From Spirochaetaceae bacterium (GTDB taxonomy: Bacteria; Spirochaetota; Leptospiria; Leptospirales; Leptonemataceae): a stretch of 64,000 bases of DNA. The DNA lies in assembly GCA_002729885.1 (NCBI GenBank), contig PBUB01000028.1, forward strand, positions 1 through 64,000, written 5' to 3'. This document shows, piece after piece, positions 52,360 to 60,793 of the stretch (position 1 is its first letter; each line of letters begins with the position of its first letter). The translations under genes and the position numbers were made by a program. The notes under the pieces were generated by a model, which did not search any database, was not told the DNA's origin, and saw only the letters and a list, made by a program, of their open reading frames with translations.

Positions 52360-54678
52360 ATGCTTTATACTCGCTGGGTTGAGTTCATGCTAAAAATAAC
52401 ATTCTTCACATTTGGGACTTTGATCGTTGCCATTTTCATGTTCGTAATGGCAGTGCTATTGTTGCGAATCCAGAAGAGAGCGGTATCCACTAACTTTCTG
52501 GCAGCAACATATCTTCTAATAGGTTGCCATGCTCTGGCCTTCGTTATGGCTTCCGTGCTGGTGCATCCCCTGGGAGCCTACCATAGGTGGATGGTCCTGC
52601 TTGTGGTACCATCTTTGATCTGCATGACGCAGTTCTTCTTCTATTATCCGAATCCGCGCTCAACGGTTCTGGCCAGACGTCTATTCTCTGTTCAGATCTT
52701 TCTATGGGTTTTGTTCTGTGGATTTTATATTTACAGAACTGCTGGCGTTTCACCCGTTTTTGATCCCGCAGAGCAGAGCTGGGTTTTCCGCGTGCCCGAT
52801 GCCAACAAAGCTCTGGGGATTCTGCTCCTTATCTATGTACTGGTTCTTATGGTTGCCGGAGTCTGGAGGGCATCGCGGCGAGAGCCTGGTGCAGTTCACG
52901 CCTGGATGTTTCTGGGTCTTTTTCTGTTGCTTGTGCTCCCACCTGTTGTTGCAAACGGAATGAGTCGTGCAGGAATCATTAGCCGCTCCACTTTTCTCAG
53001 TATTTACATTTTCTTCATGGTGCCGGGTGCTTTTTCGCTTCTAGTCCTCTATATTAACACCACAAGTGATCGGACAAGGTTTATCGGGCGAATTGTAGCT
53101 GTCTGTCTTGGTTCCTTTCTGTTGCTCTTTTACTGGGCAGCCTTGATTCAACTACCTTTGCTGGAACGAAGCTATGACCAGGTTAACATTCAGAAAACCT
53201 TCCAGGCCATTCATGCAGGCATAGAACCAGAAGGCTTTTCGCTTGAACGAGTGGGGAGCGGCGATGGAAACGGAAAGCCAGATATTGCTGGAGAGAATCC
53301 AGCACAAAGGGATTCGGCAAACTACAAAGAAGTTCTTGGCCTCTCCGAACAGGAGTTAAAGAGCTCCCGGCTAGAGGCAGATAACTTTCGATTTCTGCGC
53401 ATGGATGCCACTGGCTCGCCAGCCTACTTCGGATACCTTTTCACCGACAAAACCTCCGGAGTTCAATTCCAGGCAAGCTTTCCCTATTCCTCCTACAGAG
53501 ACTTCATGAATGATGCGATTGGCCGCTATGTAGTGGTGCTGCTTCTGGCGATTGCCGTTATTCTGGTCGGTTTTCGTTTTTTCTTTAAGGGAGCACTCTG
53601 GAACCCGCTTCAATCTCTACTCTCAGGAATTCGCAAAGTAAATGAAGGGGATCTAAGCATTCGAATCCCCTTTCGCGTTTACGATGAAATCGGATTCTTA
53701 ACAGAAACCTTCAATCAGATGGTTTCCTCGATCCAGGAAGCAAGAAGTCAGCTGGCGCGCCATGCTGAAACCCTGGAAGCGGAAGTGGATCGAAGGACTC
53801 ATGAACTCAAGAAGATGTTGGAGCAGCAGCAGGGCGATTACTACCTCACATCATTGCTCCTGAAACCTTTTGGGCGAGCCAACTTTCGAAATGATTCCGT
53901 AGGGATTGAGTTCTTCACAAGACAGAAGAAAGAATTCACATTTAAGAATCAATCCTATGAGATCGGGGGCGATCTGTCCATGGCGGATCGTGTCAGTATA
54001 GACGGACGACCCTTCACCGCATTCGTAAATGCCGATGCAATGGGAAAATCCATTCAAGGAGCAGGCGGCGCCATAGTGCTGGGCTCTGTATTTGGCGCAA
54101 TACTGCAGCGGGGACAGACTCAGGAAACTGCACAAATTTACAACACCCCGGAACGCTGGCTGCGAGCTGCCTACAAAGAACTCAGTCGAGTGTTCGAAAT
54201 GTTCAACGGAAATATGCTCATTACGGCCATCCTGGGCCTGGTGGATGAGACCAGCGGCACAGTGTATCTCGTAAATGCCGACCATCCGTTCCCTGCCGTT
54301 CTGCGAAAGAATCGAGCCAGCTTCCTGCGAATGCGAGATGTTCAAGGGCGGCTGGGAATGCCGCCAGACCAGGGACACAAATTCATAGTCCACACCTTCA
54401 AACTTCAGGCTGGAGATGCGATGTTCCTGGGATCGGACGGTAAGGATGATCTGGAGCTGGAACCGGCAACCGAGGGCATTCGCTCAATCAACGAAGACGA
54501 TAAAGTATTTCTAAGACAGATCGAAAAGCACAGAGGCGATCTGCAATCTATCTATCATGGCCTGCGAGAGGTTGGTTCCATTACCGACGACCTTTCCCTT
54601 GTCAAAATAGAATTCTACCCTGTGCACATAAACGGACGGAGTCCATCGAAGCCCGAGGTATCTGTTCAGACCATCTAA
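52360..54678 (+). CDS. 7TM-HAMP-SpoIIE phosphatase, membrane sensor
   Basis: Residues about 1-210 hold seven hydrophobic segments of a sensor module with the hallmark PLGAYHRWM near residue 70. A large periplasmic loop (about 265-380) and an eighth segment (VVVLLLAIAVILVGFRFFF) lead to a HAMP domain and a charged helix. The C-terminal 250 residues form a SpoIIE/PP2C domain (YEIGGDLSMADRV, FVNADAMGKSIQGAGGAIVLGSV, LGSDGKDDLE). It should dephosphorylate a Ser/Thr target, often an anti-anti-sigma factor, in response to an external cue. It precedes a BASS transporter by 18 bp. Confidence 0.9.
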   Translation: MLYTRWVEFMLKITFFTFGTLIVAIFMFVMAVLLLRIQKRAVSTNFLAATYLLIGCHALAFVMASVLVHPLGAYHRWMVLLVVPSLICMTQFFFYYPNPRSTVLARRLFSVQIFLWVLFCGFYIYRTAGVSPVFDPAEQSWVFRVPDANKALGILLLIYVLVLMVAGVWRASRREPGAVHAWMFLGLFLLLVLPPVVANGMSRAGIISRSTFLSIYIFFMVPGAFSLLVLYINTTSDRTRFIGRIVAVCLGSFLLLFYWAALIQLPLLERSYDQVNIQKTFQAIHAGIEPEGFSLERVGSGDGNGKPDIAGENPAQRDSANYKEVLGLSEQELKSSRLEADNFRFLRMDATGSPAYFGYLFTDKTSGVQFQASFPYSSYRDFMNDAIGRYVVVLLLAIAVILVGFRFFFKGALWNPLQSLLSGIRKVNEGDLSIRIPFRVYDEIGFLTETFNQMVSSIQEARSQLARHAETLEAEVDRRTHELKKMLEQQQGDYYLTSLLLKPFGRANFRNDSVGIEFFTRQKKEFTFKNQSYEIGGDLSMADRVSIDGRPFTAFVNADAMGKSIQGAGGAIVLGSVFGAILQRGQTQETAQIYNTPERWLRAAYKELSRVFEMFNGNMLITAILGLVDETSGTVYLVNADHPFPAVLRKNRASFLRMRDVQGRLGMPPDQGHKFIVHTFKLQAGDAMFLGSDGKDDLELEPATEGIRSINEDDKVFLRQIEKHRGDLQSIYHGLREVGSITDDLSLVKIEFYPVHINGRSPSKPEVSVQTI

Positions 54679-54696
54679 CTAATTTAGGAGAGTTAA

Positions 54697-55632
54697 ATGC
54701 AAAGTTCGCTTCTTCTGGAGTTGGTTCTACCAATCTCCTTGTTTATCATCATGTTCGGAATGGGCCTTTCGCTAAGTATTCCGGACTTCACCAGAATTGC
54801 TCGCTATCCAAAAGCAGTCTGTGCAGGCCTCACGGCCCAGATTCTACTACTGCCCCTTATTGGACTCGGTGTAGCAGAATTGTTTTCGTTGGAGCCGCTT
54901 CTGGCCACGGGACTGATGATTCTTGCCTTCTGTCCATCCGGAGCTACATCGAATATGTATAGCTACATTTTCAAAGGGGATGTGGCTCTTTCCCTGACGA
55001 TGACTGCTCTAATCAGCATTATCAAGCCCTTTACGCTCCCTTTCCTGACTTACTATGCCATGCTGCATTTCCTGGGGGAAGGACAGATCATCAACCTTCC
55101 TATTGGAAAGACCATCCTTCAGCTTTTCATCATTACGGTACTTCCAGTACTGATAGGGATGGCAGTGCGAAAGTATGCACACCGCTGGGCCACAAAATTT
55201 GAAAAGTATGTAAAGGTCTTCTCTGTGATCATACTCTTCGCAATCATCGGAGGATTGATCCGCCAGAACTGGGTGCATATGGTGGGGTTCTTCGCTCAGG
55301 CCGGAGCCGCTTCCATTACGCTTAACGTAATTTCCATCACTGCCGGGTTTCTGCTGGCACTACTAATCCGACTGGACCGAAAACAGTCCATTACGATTGC
55401 CTTCGAACTCGGGATTCAGAACGGCACCACAGCTCTTCTCGTTACAGGAACCATTCTCAAGGAACCAGCCATGACCGTAGTGCCGGTGACTTACAGTTTA
55501 CTGATGTTTATCACAGCATTGGTTTTTGGACTATCCATGCGATATCTTTTTCGTGACCAGAAAGTCCAGACGGACTCACACTCTTCCGACACTTCCGACG
55601 CCATGGTAGCTTCTCTAAGAAACCGACCATGA
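54697..55632 (+). CDS. BASS-family Na+-coupled organic acid symporter
   Basis: About ten membrane segments are arranged as in the bile acid:sodium symporter family, with family blocks MGLSLSIPDFTRI, LMILAFCPSGATSNMYSYIFKGDVALSLTMTA and AFELGIQNGTTALLVTGTIL. Relatives carry bile acids, pantothenate, pyruvate or keto acids with Na+, so the substrate is open. GGAG eight bases upstream supports the ATG. It shares a message with the SpoIIE phosphatase and ends at a strong terminator. Confidence 0.93.
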   Translation: MQSSLLLELVLPISLFIIMFGMGLSLSIPDFTRIARYPKAVCAGLTAQILLLPLIGLGVAELFSLEPLLATGLMILAFCPSGATSNMYSYIFKGDVALSLTMTALISIIKPFTLPFLTYYAMLHFLGEGQIINLPIGKTILQLFIITVLPVLIGMAVRKYAHRWATKFEKYVKVFSVIILFAIIGGLIRQNWVHMVGFFAQAGAASITLNVISITAGFLLALLIRLDRKQSITIAFELGIQNGTTALLVTGTILKEPAMTVVPVTYSLLMFITALVFGLSMRYLFRDQKVQTDSHSSDTSDAMVASLRNRP

Positions 55633-55642
55633 ACTCGCCCTC

Positions 55643-55670
55643 GCGGAGGCTTCGGCCTCCGCTCTTTTTT
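55643..55670 (+). terminator. intrinsic terminator after the BASS transporter
   Basis: GCGGAGGC, loop TTCG, GCCTCCGC gives an 8-bp GC-rich stem closed by a stable UUCG loop, followed by TCTTTTTT. This is a classic rho-independent terminator for the phosphatase/transporter operon. Confidence 0.95.
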
Positions 55671-55754
55671 CAAACTTCTTATTCCCAGGAAAATCGCAAC
55701 TTACTAGCGCAACTTACCAGGGGCTCAGCGCGCCAGATAGGGGTTAAAAACGAG

Positions 55755-58088
55755 TTATTCCATTCCCAGATGACGCATCTGGTATTGAAGCTTACCTCGG
55801 GAAATCTTCAGGTGCCGGGCAGCTTCCGACTTGTTCCCATTGCACTGATGGAGTGCCGCTTCGATCATTCTTCTTGAATAGATGGCGATTTGCTCCTCGA
55901 ATCCTGCCGATCCGAATGAATCGTTACCGTTGCTAGATTGGGGCACCTGCGGAGACACAGCGCCACCGGTTACTCGCATGCTTTCCGGCACATCACTTGC
56001 TTCAATTCTATGGGAATCCAGATTGGCCATGATCCGAATAATGCAGTTTTCCAGCTCTCGAATATTTCCGGGCCAGTTATACTCAACCAGCATCGAAAGA
56101 GCTTCGTCGCTTATTTCCGGGCAATCCAGATCCATTTGTTCGGAATATCTGGTAAGAAAACCATAAATCAAATGAGGTATGTCCGACCGCCGTTCTCGCA
56201 GCGGAGGTATTCTCACTTCGAATACATTTATTCTATAGTAGAGATCCTCACGAAAGCTTCCCTCTGCCACCATAGACTTTAGATCTCTGTGTGTGGCAAA
56301 GACAATGCGACAGGTGGCCAGAAGCTCGTCGCGCCCCCCCAACCGCTTATACTTTCCTTCCTGCAGCAATCGCAGTATCTTGGGCTGGATTTCCAGGGGC
56401 ATCTCCCCTACTTCATCGAAGAACAGAGTTCCTCCATTCGCCTCTGCCACGTGACCGGCATAATCGGAACGGGCATCTGTAAAGGCTCCCCTTACATGAC
56501 CGAATATCTGACTCTCCCAGAGAGTAATAGGTACGGCAGCACAGTTAATGGGAACGAAAGGCGCTCCCTGAGGATGTCCCTGATGATGTAATAGAGCGGC
56601 GATCAGCTCTTTTCCTGTTCCCGTTTCACCAGTAATCAGTACAGGCTGCCTGCGCTGAGCGATGCGTTTCACCCGATCCACGGCTGCATGCATGCTACGA
56701 CTGGCGAAAATCAATAGTTTATCGCCAATTTTCTGCTCCTCCGGAGCAGCATCGAACATGGAATCCGATTCCAGAATGGTTCGCTCCAGACTGGTTGTGT
56801 ATTGCCGAAGCTCATCCCGTGCATCGCGGATGGATTGGACCATTGAATTGAATGCTTTGCTTAGCTGACCCAGCTCATCGTTACCATCTGCCTTGAGCTG
56901 GACTCCGAGTTCTCCGCCCTGAACCTGATCAACGGCGAAAAGTAGAGAATTCAGTGGCTTGAGCAGGGCCACTCGCATGAAGTACAATAAACCCGCTGTA
57001 AGGATCAAGAAAGAAAGCAGCATGAGCGAAACCCATCCCAGCAGATAATCGTGGATTAAAGACCGGTAGGACAGATAAGGCAGGGTAAGCTCTGTATTTC
57101 TCTCCTTATCCAGAAAAAGAACAACTGGATCCTGTTCGGGAGGGCTATGAAATCCCCAGGCAAGAGATTCGCTGTCTTCTTCCAGACTGATGTATTCGTC
57201 TCGATCCCGGATACTTCCAATATAAAGGACCTCTTCGGGTCTTCTATCTGTAGCTTCGTATTCGGAAAGCATGCGATAACCCTTGTTCGCATATTCATTC
57301 CTTGCGGCCGTATGCAAAGACGTAGTCATGATCTGAGCGGTGCAAAGGCCCAGAGCCAGGGCAACTGTGAGGATGCGCATACTCAGAGAGACGCGAAAAT
57401 CTGCATACGTCACGAAGAATACAAAGAAAAAGAAGAAACCCAGGGTGGCGAACCCTGCCAGGCCAATACTGAATCCCAGTGCATCCAGTTCGCCCACACG
57501 ATACAGGGCCAGAAGAACCATGGGCACGGTTAATTGTAAAAGATACGAAAGAATGGCACTGATTCCTGCAATTAAGCGCTTCCCTGAAAGCCGGAAAGCC
57601 TGCCAGATACCGGTAACCAGACAGAGTAAGTTCAATGAGAGCAAGAGCAGGGCCACTCCCTTGCCGGCGGTGTCCGCTTTCAGATCCCAGAAATGCCCGG
57701 CCAGGCGAAAGAAAACCGGGGCATCAAATGTATCGAGAAAGAAGACAAGGGAAACGCCTACTGCGAAGAAGACCTCTGCTAGAAATGTGATTCGTTGTAT
57801 TTTTTGAATGGGCCCACCATTAAAAAGCAGGAAGAACTGATGAAAGAATATCAAAGTACCCATGGCGCTGGCCACAGTAATCCATCTGTGGTAGGCTCCG
57901 ATGGGACGGGTTTCTGCAGAGGTGTACACCACAGCCGCGTAAAAGATTGCCATGGAGAGAAATGCCAGCTCCAGAGCGCGAAGGGCCGGTCCGCGATTCC
58001 GAATCACCAGACAGTACACCATAGCTACCATGCAAAAAAGCATGGCTATGGACGTAGAGATCGTGATAGGCTGAAGGTACATTTCCAT
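55755..58088 (-). CDS. 7TM-HAMP sigma-54-dependent transcription activator
   Basis: The N-terminus has seven hydrophobic segments with PIGAYHRWI near residue 61, plus an eighth before a HAMP domain (about residues 370-430). The AAA+ domain carries GETGTGKE (487-494), the sigma-54 contact loop in the variant GAFTDA (534-539) and FDEVGEMPLEIQPK. The C-terminus is a Fis-type HTH (GNKSEAARHLKISRGKLQYQMRHLGME). It should activate RpoN promoters from the inner membrane. It ends 84 bp after the transporter terminator, convergent with it. A 6-bp inverted repeat CAGGGT/ACCCTG lies immediately upstream of its start. Confidence 0.93.
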   Translation of the reverse strand: MEMYLQPITISTSIAMLFCMVAMVYCLVIRNRGPALRALELAFLSMAIFYAAVVYTSAETRPIGAYHRWITVASAMGTLIFFHQFFLLFNGGPIQKIQRITFLAEVFFAVGVSLVFFLDTFDAPVFFRLAGHFWDLKADTAGKGVALLLLSLNLLCLVTGIWQAFRLSGKRLIAGISAILSYLLQLTVPMVLLALYRVGELDALGFSIGLAGFATLGFFFFFVFFVTYADFRVSLSMRILTVALALGLCTAQIMTTSLHTAARNEYANKGYRMLSEYEATDRRPEEVLYIGSIRDRDEYISLEEDSESLAWGFHSPPEQDPVVLFLDKERNTELTLPYLSYRSLIHDYLLGWVSLMLLSFLILTAGLLYFMRVALLKPLNSLLFAVDQVQGGELGVQLKADGNDELGQLSKAFNSMVQSIRDARDELRQYTTSLERTILESDSMFDAAPEEQKIGDKLLIFASRSMHAAVDRVKRIAQRRQPVLITGETGTGKELIAALLHHQGHPQGAPFVPINCAAVPITLWESQIFGHVRGAFTDARSDYAGHVAEANGGTLFFDEVGEMPLEIQPKILRLLQEGKYKRLGGRDELLATCRIVFATHRDLKSMVAEGSFREDLYYRINVFEVRIPPLRERRSDIPHLIYGFLTRYSEQMDLDCPEISDEALSMLVEYNWPGNIRELENCIIRIMANLDSHRIEASDVPESMRVTGGAVSPQVPQSSNGNDSFGSAGFEEQIAIYSRRMIEAALHQCNGNKSEAARHLKISRGKLQYQMRHLGME

Positions 58089-58106
58089 CAGGGTTTGATT
58101 ACCCTG
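58089..58106 (-). promoter_or_regulatory. inverted repeat at the start of the sigma-54 activator gene
   Basis: CAGGGT (58089-58094) and ACCCTG (58101-58106) abut the ATG at 58088. It could be an operator or a hairpin that limits translation. Confidence 0.3.
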
Positions 58107-58302
58107 GAGCCTGGACCACTACCAGGTTTCGGCAACCTAATTTTGAAAAATGGCCCGGACAACTCGGAGGAATTGCCGGACCTTGTATTTGCATTGGACT
58201 CCCGTAGAGTCAGGTACACGGATACTTGCAGAGCCGAAACGCATAACGGAAAGCTCCAGCGGTCTGGCTCCAGCATAATGTATCCGGACAACATCGGATC
58301 CT

Positions 58303-59331
58303 TTAGCGGCCCAGGGCTTTCAGACGTTGTTCTACATTCTTTCGAATATCAAGATAGAATAGAGAGTAATCCGCAACGTGAAAGTTTTCCTTTTCCCCTC
58401 TTTTGGGACCATAGCCGGAATCCTCCGGCACCTTTACCCAGAGCATATCACCTTCGCAGCGGGCTGTAACCATGTTCAAGTCCTGACGGTCAAAATCAAA
58501 GTTAATGGCACCGGCATGCTCGGCTGCTTCCGCGATCTTGTTATCCATGGTCCAGGTAATCGGATTAATACAGACTCCATCTGTGTATCTGGTAGCCGGG
58601 ATTGCGAAATCCTCAGGTACCGAGCCCCATTTCTTCGAGTTCCATGAAATGAAGCATCCAGTATCGGTGGCACTTTTACATGGCTTCAATCGGTTAAATC
58701 TTCCGGGCTTCACTGCCCAGCCTGGCAGATAGGCAGCTACAAAGTTGGGATTCCTGGTTGTATCAAGATACTCGGCCAGCACTTCAATTAACAGCATGGA
58801 TCCCTGACTGTGACCCGCAAGAAAGAACGGCCTACCTTTGTTATGATGCTTTAAGTAATACTGAAATGCTCGCAGCACATCTTCTCGAGCCACTGCAAAG
58901 GCTTTTTCCGCACTACCCGAATCATCTACGAAAGAATAGAGAGTTGCCTGACGATACCGAGGAGCAAAAATACGGGCACTCCCATTAAAGACAGATGCCT
59001 GTAGCCGAAGAGGCGATAATCCATATACATTCACGCTTGCTGTATACGGAGCATTCCATCCATCAGAGCTCAGGTAAGTTGTAGGGTGCACATAGAATAC
59101 ATCTGCCCGGGCAGTGGACTGCTGGTCCTTTAAATCCGTATTGGCCGGGACTTCATCTGCATCATCTTTCGTTTCGGGTAATGCAGCCCAGGCATCGCTT
59201 TTCGAATAGTCCGGAGCCGCCGGAACATCTTCTGCATTAAAATCGTCCGAGGGCTTAATCCAGAAGAGTAGCATTGTAGTACAGTGAGTCAGTAAGAATA
59301 GAGAAAGGATCGGAATTGTCCGTCGCAACAT
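58303..59331 (-). CDS. DUF3089-like alpha/beta hydrolase lipoprotein
   Basis: ATG at 59331 has GGGAGG six bases upstream and starts the lipoprotein signal LRRTIPILSLFLLTHC. The DUF3089 hallmark FYVHPTTYLSSDGWNAP follows, then the nucleophile motif GHSQGS near residue 175. The C-terminal part supplies further acid and His candidates (MITARCEGD, HVADYSLFY). It should be an esterase or lipase tethered on the periplasmic or outer surface. It is divergent from another secreted alpha/beta hydrolase. Confidence 0.88.
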   Translation of the reverse strand: MLRRTIPILSLFLLTHCTTMLLFWIKPSDDFNAEDVPAAPDYSKSDAWAALPETKDDADEVPANTDLKDQQSTARADVFYVHPTTYLSSDGWNAPYTASVNVYGLSPLRLQASVFNGSARIFAPRYRQATLYSFVDDSGSAEKAFAVAREDVLRAFQYYLKHHNKGRPFFLAGHSQGSMLLIEVLAEYLDTTRNPNFVAAYLPGWAVKPGRFNRLKPCKSATDTGCFISWNSKKWGSVPEDFAIPATRYTDGVCINPITWTMDNKIAEAAEHAGAINFDFDRQDLNMVTARCEGDMLWVKVPEDSGYGPKRGEKENFHVADYSLFYLDIRKNVEQRLKALGR

Positions 59332-59448
59332 TGTTAACCTCCCGTTCCGATAGTTACGGATACGTATATTAATCAATGCAAAGTTCATGCCACGGCACTC
59401 TCCAGGTCAGTGCGCGGATCGGACTTTCTACGCATCCATTTTATGCAA

Positions 59449-59493
59449 TCAACTGAAATCAATCAGTTGACCGGACTGAGGCGATTGATTTCA
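59449..59493 (+). repeat. two overlapping, mutually exclusive inverted repeats
   Basis: TCAACTGA (59449-59456) pairs with TCAGTTGA (59463-59470). TGAAATCAATC (59454-59464) pairs with GATTGATTTCA (59483-59493). The two share bases, so only one can form at a time. Confidence 0.6.
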
Positions 59494-59619
59494 AGCAGCC
59501 CGGCAATCGAGCTATTGTCATACGCTCATTCCCGGCGCCTCCGGCCGATTGTTAGCCTGAAGGTCAGGGATTTGTCCCACGAAATGGCCAGTTTATTGAA
59601 GAATTCTCCACTCATTCAT

Positions 59620-59631
59620 CCATTCGAATGG
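59620..59631. repeat. perfect 12-bp palindrome
   Basis: CCATTCGAATGG is its own reverse complement, flanked by TCAT and, after one extra base, ATGA, which extends the symmetry. It may be an operator. Confidence 0.4.
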
Positions 59632-59644
59632 CATGATGCGAATA

Positions 59645-59684
59645 AAAGCCAAGGAGCGGTAAATAAGGCTTTCGGGCTTTTTTT
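59645..59684 (+). terminator. possible attenuator upstream of the secreted esterase
   Basis: AAAGCC (59645-59650) and GGCTTT (59667-59672) form a 6-bp stem; CGGGC then separates it from seven T (59678-59684). The offset before the T-run makes it an imperfect intrinsic terminator. Confidence 0.35.
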
Positions 59685-59725
59685 CTCCCTTCGCCCTCGC
59701 CAGGTATGGTAATTGCTTAGTGGCA

Positions 59726-59759
59726 CCGGGCCCGTTAACAAGTTCATGCAAGGGCCCGG
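59726..59759 (+). promoter_or_regulatory. 8-bp stem sequestering the esterase ribosome binding site
   Basis: CCGGGCCC (59726-59733) pairs with GGGCCCGG (59752-59759) around 18 bases. The G-run at 59758-59763 that should act as Shine-Dalgarno begins inside the 3' arm, and the ATG is at 59768. Translation would need this stem to open. Confidence 0.55.
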
Positions 59760-59767
59760 GGGGAAAA

Positions 59768-60601
59768 ATGATCAAGAAACTAAAAAAGAAATCTCAATGG
59801 ATGGGTGTACTTGCTGTGACCATCGCATTGAGCGCTGCAGGATCCCTGGAGGCGTCAAGATGCAAGACCACAGGCTGGATTATCAAAACAACAAGCTGTA
59901 CCTATCATGAGACCAGGATACAGGCCCGACCCGGAATCTACCGGGATGTAAGGTATCAGGTTCCAGAAGGCAGCCCGCCACCAGGCGGATGGCCAGTTGT
60001 GGTAATCTACCAGGGATCTTTCTTTCCAGTGGAGTTCTCTAGAAATCAACTCCAGCCATTCGGGGGTTACTATGAAGTAAAGGTCATTGAAAAGCTACTG
60101 AACAATGGCTTTGCTGTGATCGCACCGGATGCTGGTATTGACCTTTTCTGGGAAACCAACCTTCCGGTGATCTACGAACTTACGGCCGATTATATCTTCT
60201 TGAACAATCTATTTGATGAGATTCGCAACGGACGTTTCGGACCTATCAATGACAACAAGAAGTTCGCAACCGGTATCTCCAGTGGTGGTTACAATACCAG
60301 CCGCATGGCTGTGTCCTACCCCGGTGAATTCAAGGCGCTGGTAGTGCAATCCGGCTCTTATGCCACCTGTTCAGGACCTCTGTGCATTGTTCCTTCATCG
60401 CTTCCGAGCAACCATCCGCCCACGTATTTCCTGCATGGATTTCTGGATCTGGTGGTTCCATGGTGGAGTATGGATCTGTACTATGACCGACTCCGTTCAG
60501 AGGGTATACCCACCGGACGTTACACAGATTACGGTGCAGACCATGAATGGTTCTCAGCATCGCCCGGTAAAGTTTACAGCTGGTTCAATCAGTACCGCTG
60601 A
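59768..60601 (+). CDS. secreted alpha/beta hydrolase, PHB-depolymerase-like esterase
   Basis: A basic signal peptide (MIKKLKKKSQWMGVLAV) is followed by a mature enzyme with a Cys near residue 33. The nucleophile is Ser171 in GISSGG. An Asp in HGFLDLVVPWW and a His in GADHEWF complete a plausible triad in the order of extracellular poly(3-hydroxybutyrate) depolymerases and feruloyl esterases. It should act outside the inner membrane on an ester substrate. An upstream in-frame ATG at 59720 lies inside the hairpin, so 59768 is preferred. It ends at a strong hairpin. Confidence 0.88.
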   Translation: MIKKLKKKSQWMGVLAVTIALSAAGSLEASRCKTTGWIIKTTSCTYHETRIQARPGIYRDVRYQVPEGSPPPGGWPVVVIYQGSFFPVEFSRNQLQPFGGYYEVKVIEKLLNNGFAVIAPDAGIDLFWETNLPVIYELTADYIFLNNLFDEIRNGRFGPINDNKKFATGISSGGYNTSRMAVSYPGEFKALVVQSGSYATCSGPLCIVPSSLPSNHPPTYFLHGFLDLVVPWWSMDLYYDRLRSEGIPTGRYTDYGADHEWFSASPGKVYSWFNQYR

Positions 60602-60607
60602 TCATTT

Positions 60608-60639
60608 GGCCTCTGTTTGCAAAGCAGACAGAGGCCTTT
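60608..60639 (+). terminator. terminator after the secreted esterase
   Basis: GGCCTCTGTTTGC and GCAGACAGAGGCC form a 13-bp stem with one G-T pair and an AAA loop. The T-tail is only TTT, so termination may be incomplete or the stem may protect the transcript end. Confidence 0.75.
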
Positions 60640-60793
60640 CCGTTGATGAATGATTCAGACAATGGCTCGAGTCATAGGCATTCGCTATGAACATCCAGAG
60701 CCAGGGGCCTTCAAAGTTATGAGGATACAAAATAAAAGAACAACGTCAGGGACCAATCCATTACCGAAGAGCAGCAAGAGGGCCTTTCCGGTA

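Larger units (their letters stand above)
59332..59767 (+). promoter_or_regulatory. 436-bp spacer dense in inverted repeats, leader of the secreted esterase
   Basis: Between the divergent hydrolase genes I find two overlapping inverted repeats (59449-59470 and 59454-59493), a palindrome (59620-59631), a stem followed by seven T (59645-59684) and a stem covering the ribosome site (59726-59759). The longest open frame (59410-59712) does not look coding. Confidence 0.5.

Noticed and set aside
59410-59712. 100-codon open frame upstream of the secreted esterase
   Set aside because: No ribosome site, no recognisable protein pattern, and it is packed with inverted repeats.
59721-59740. Sigma-54 promoter beginning TGGCAC upstream of the esterase
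   Set aside because: No TTGC at the required -12 position five bases on.
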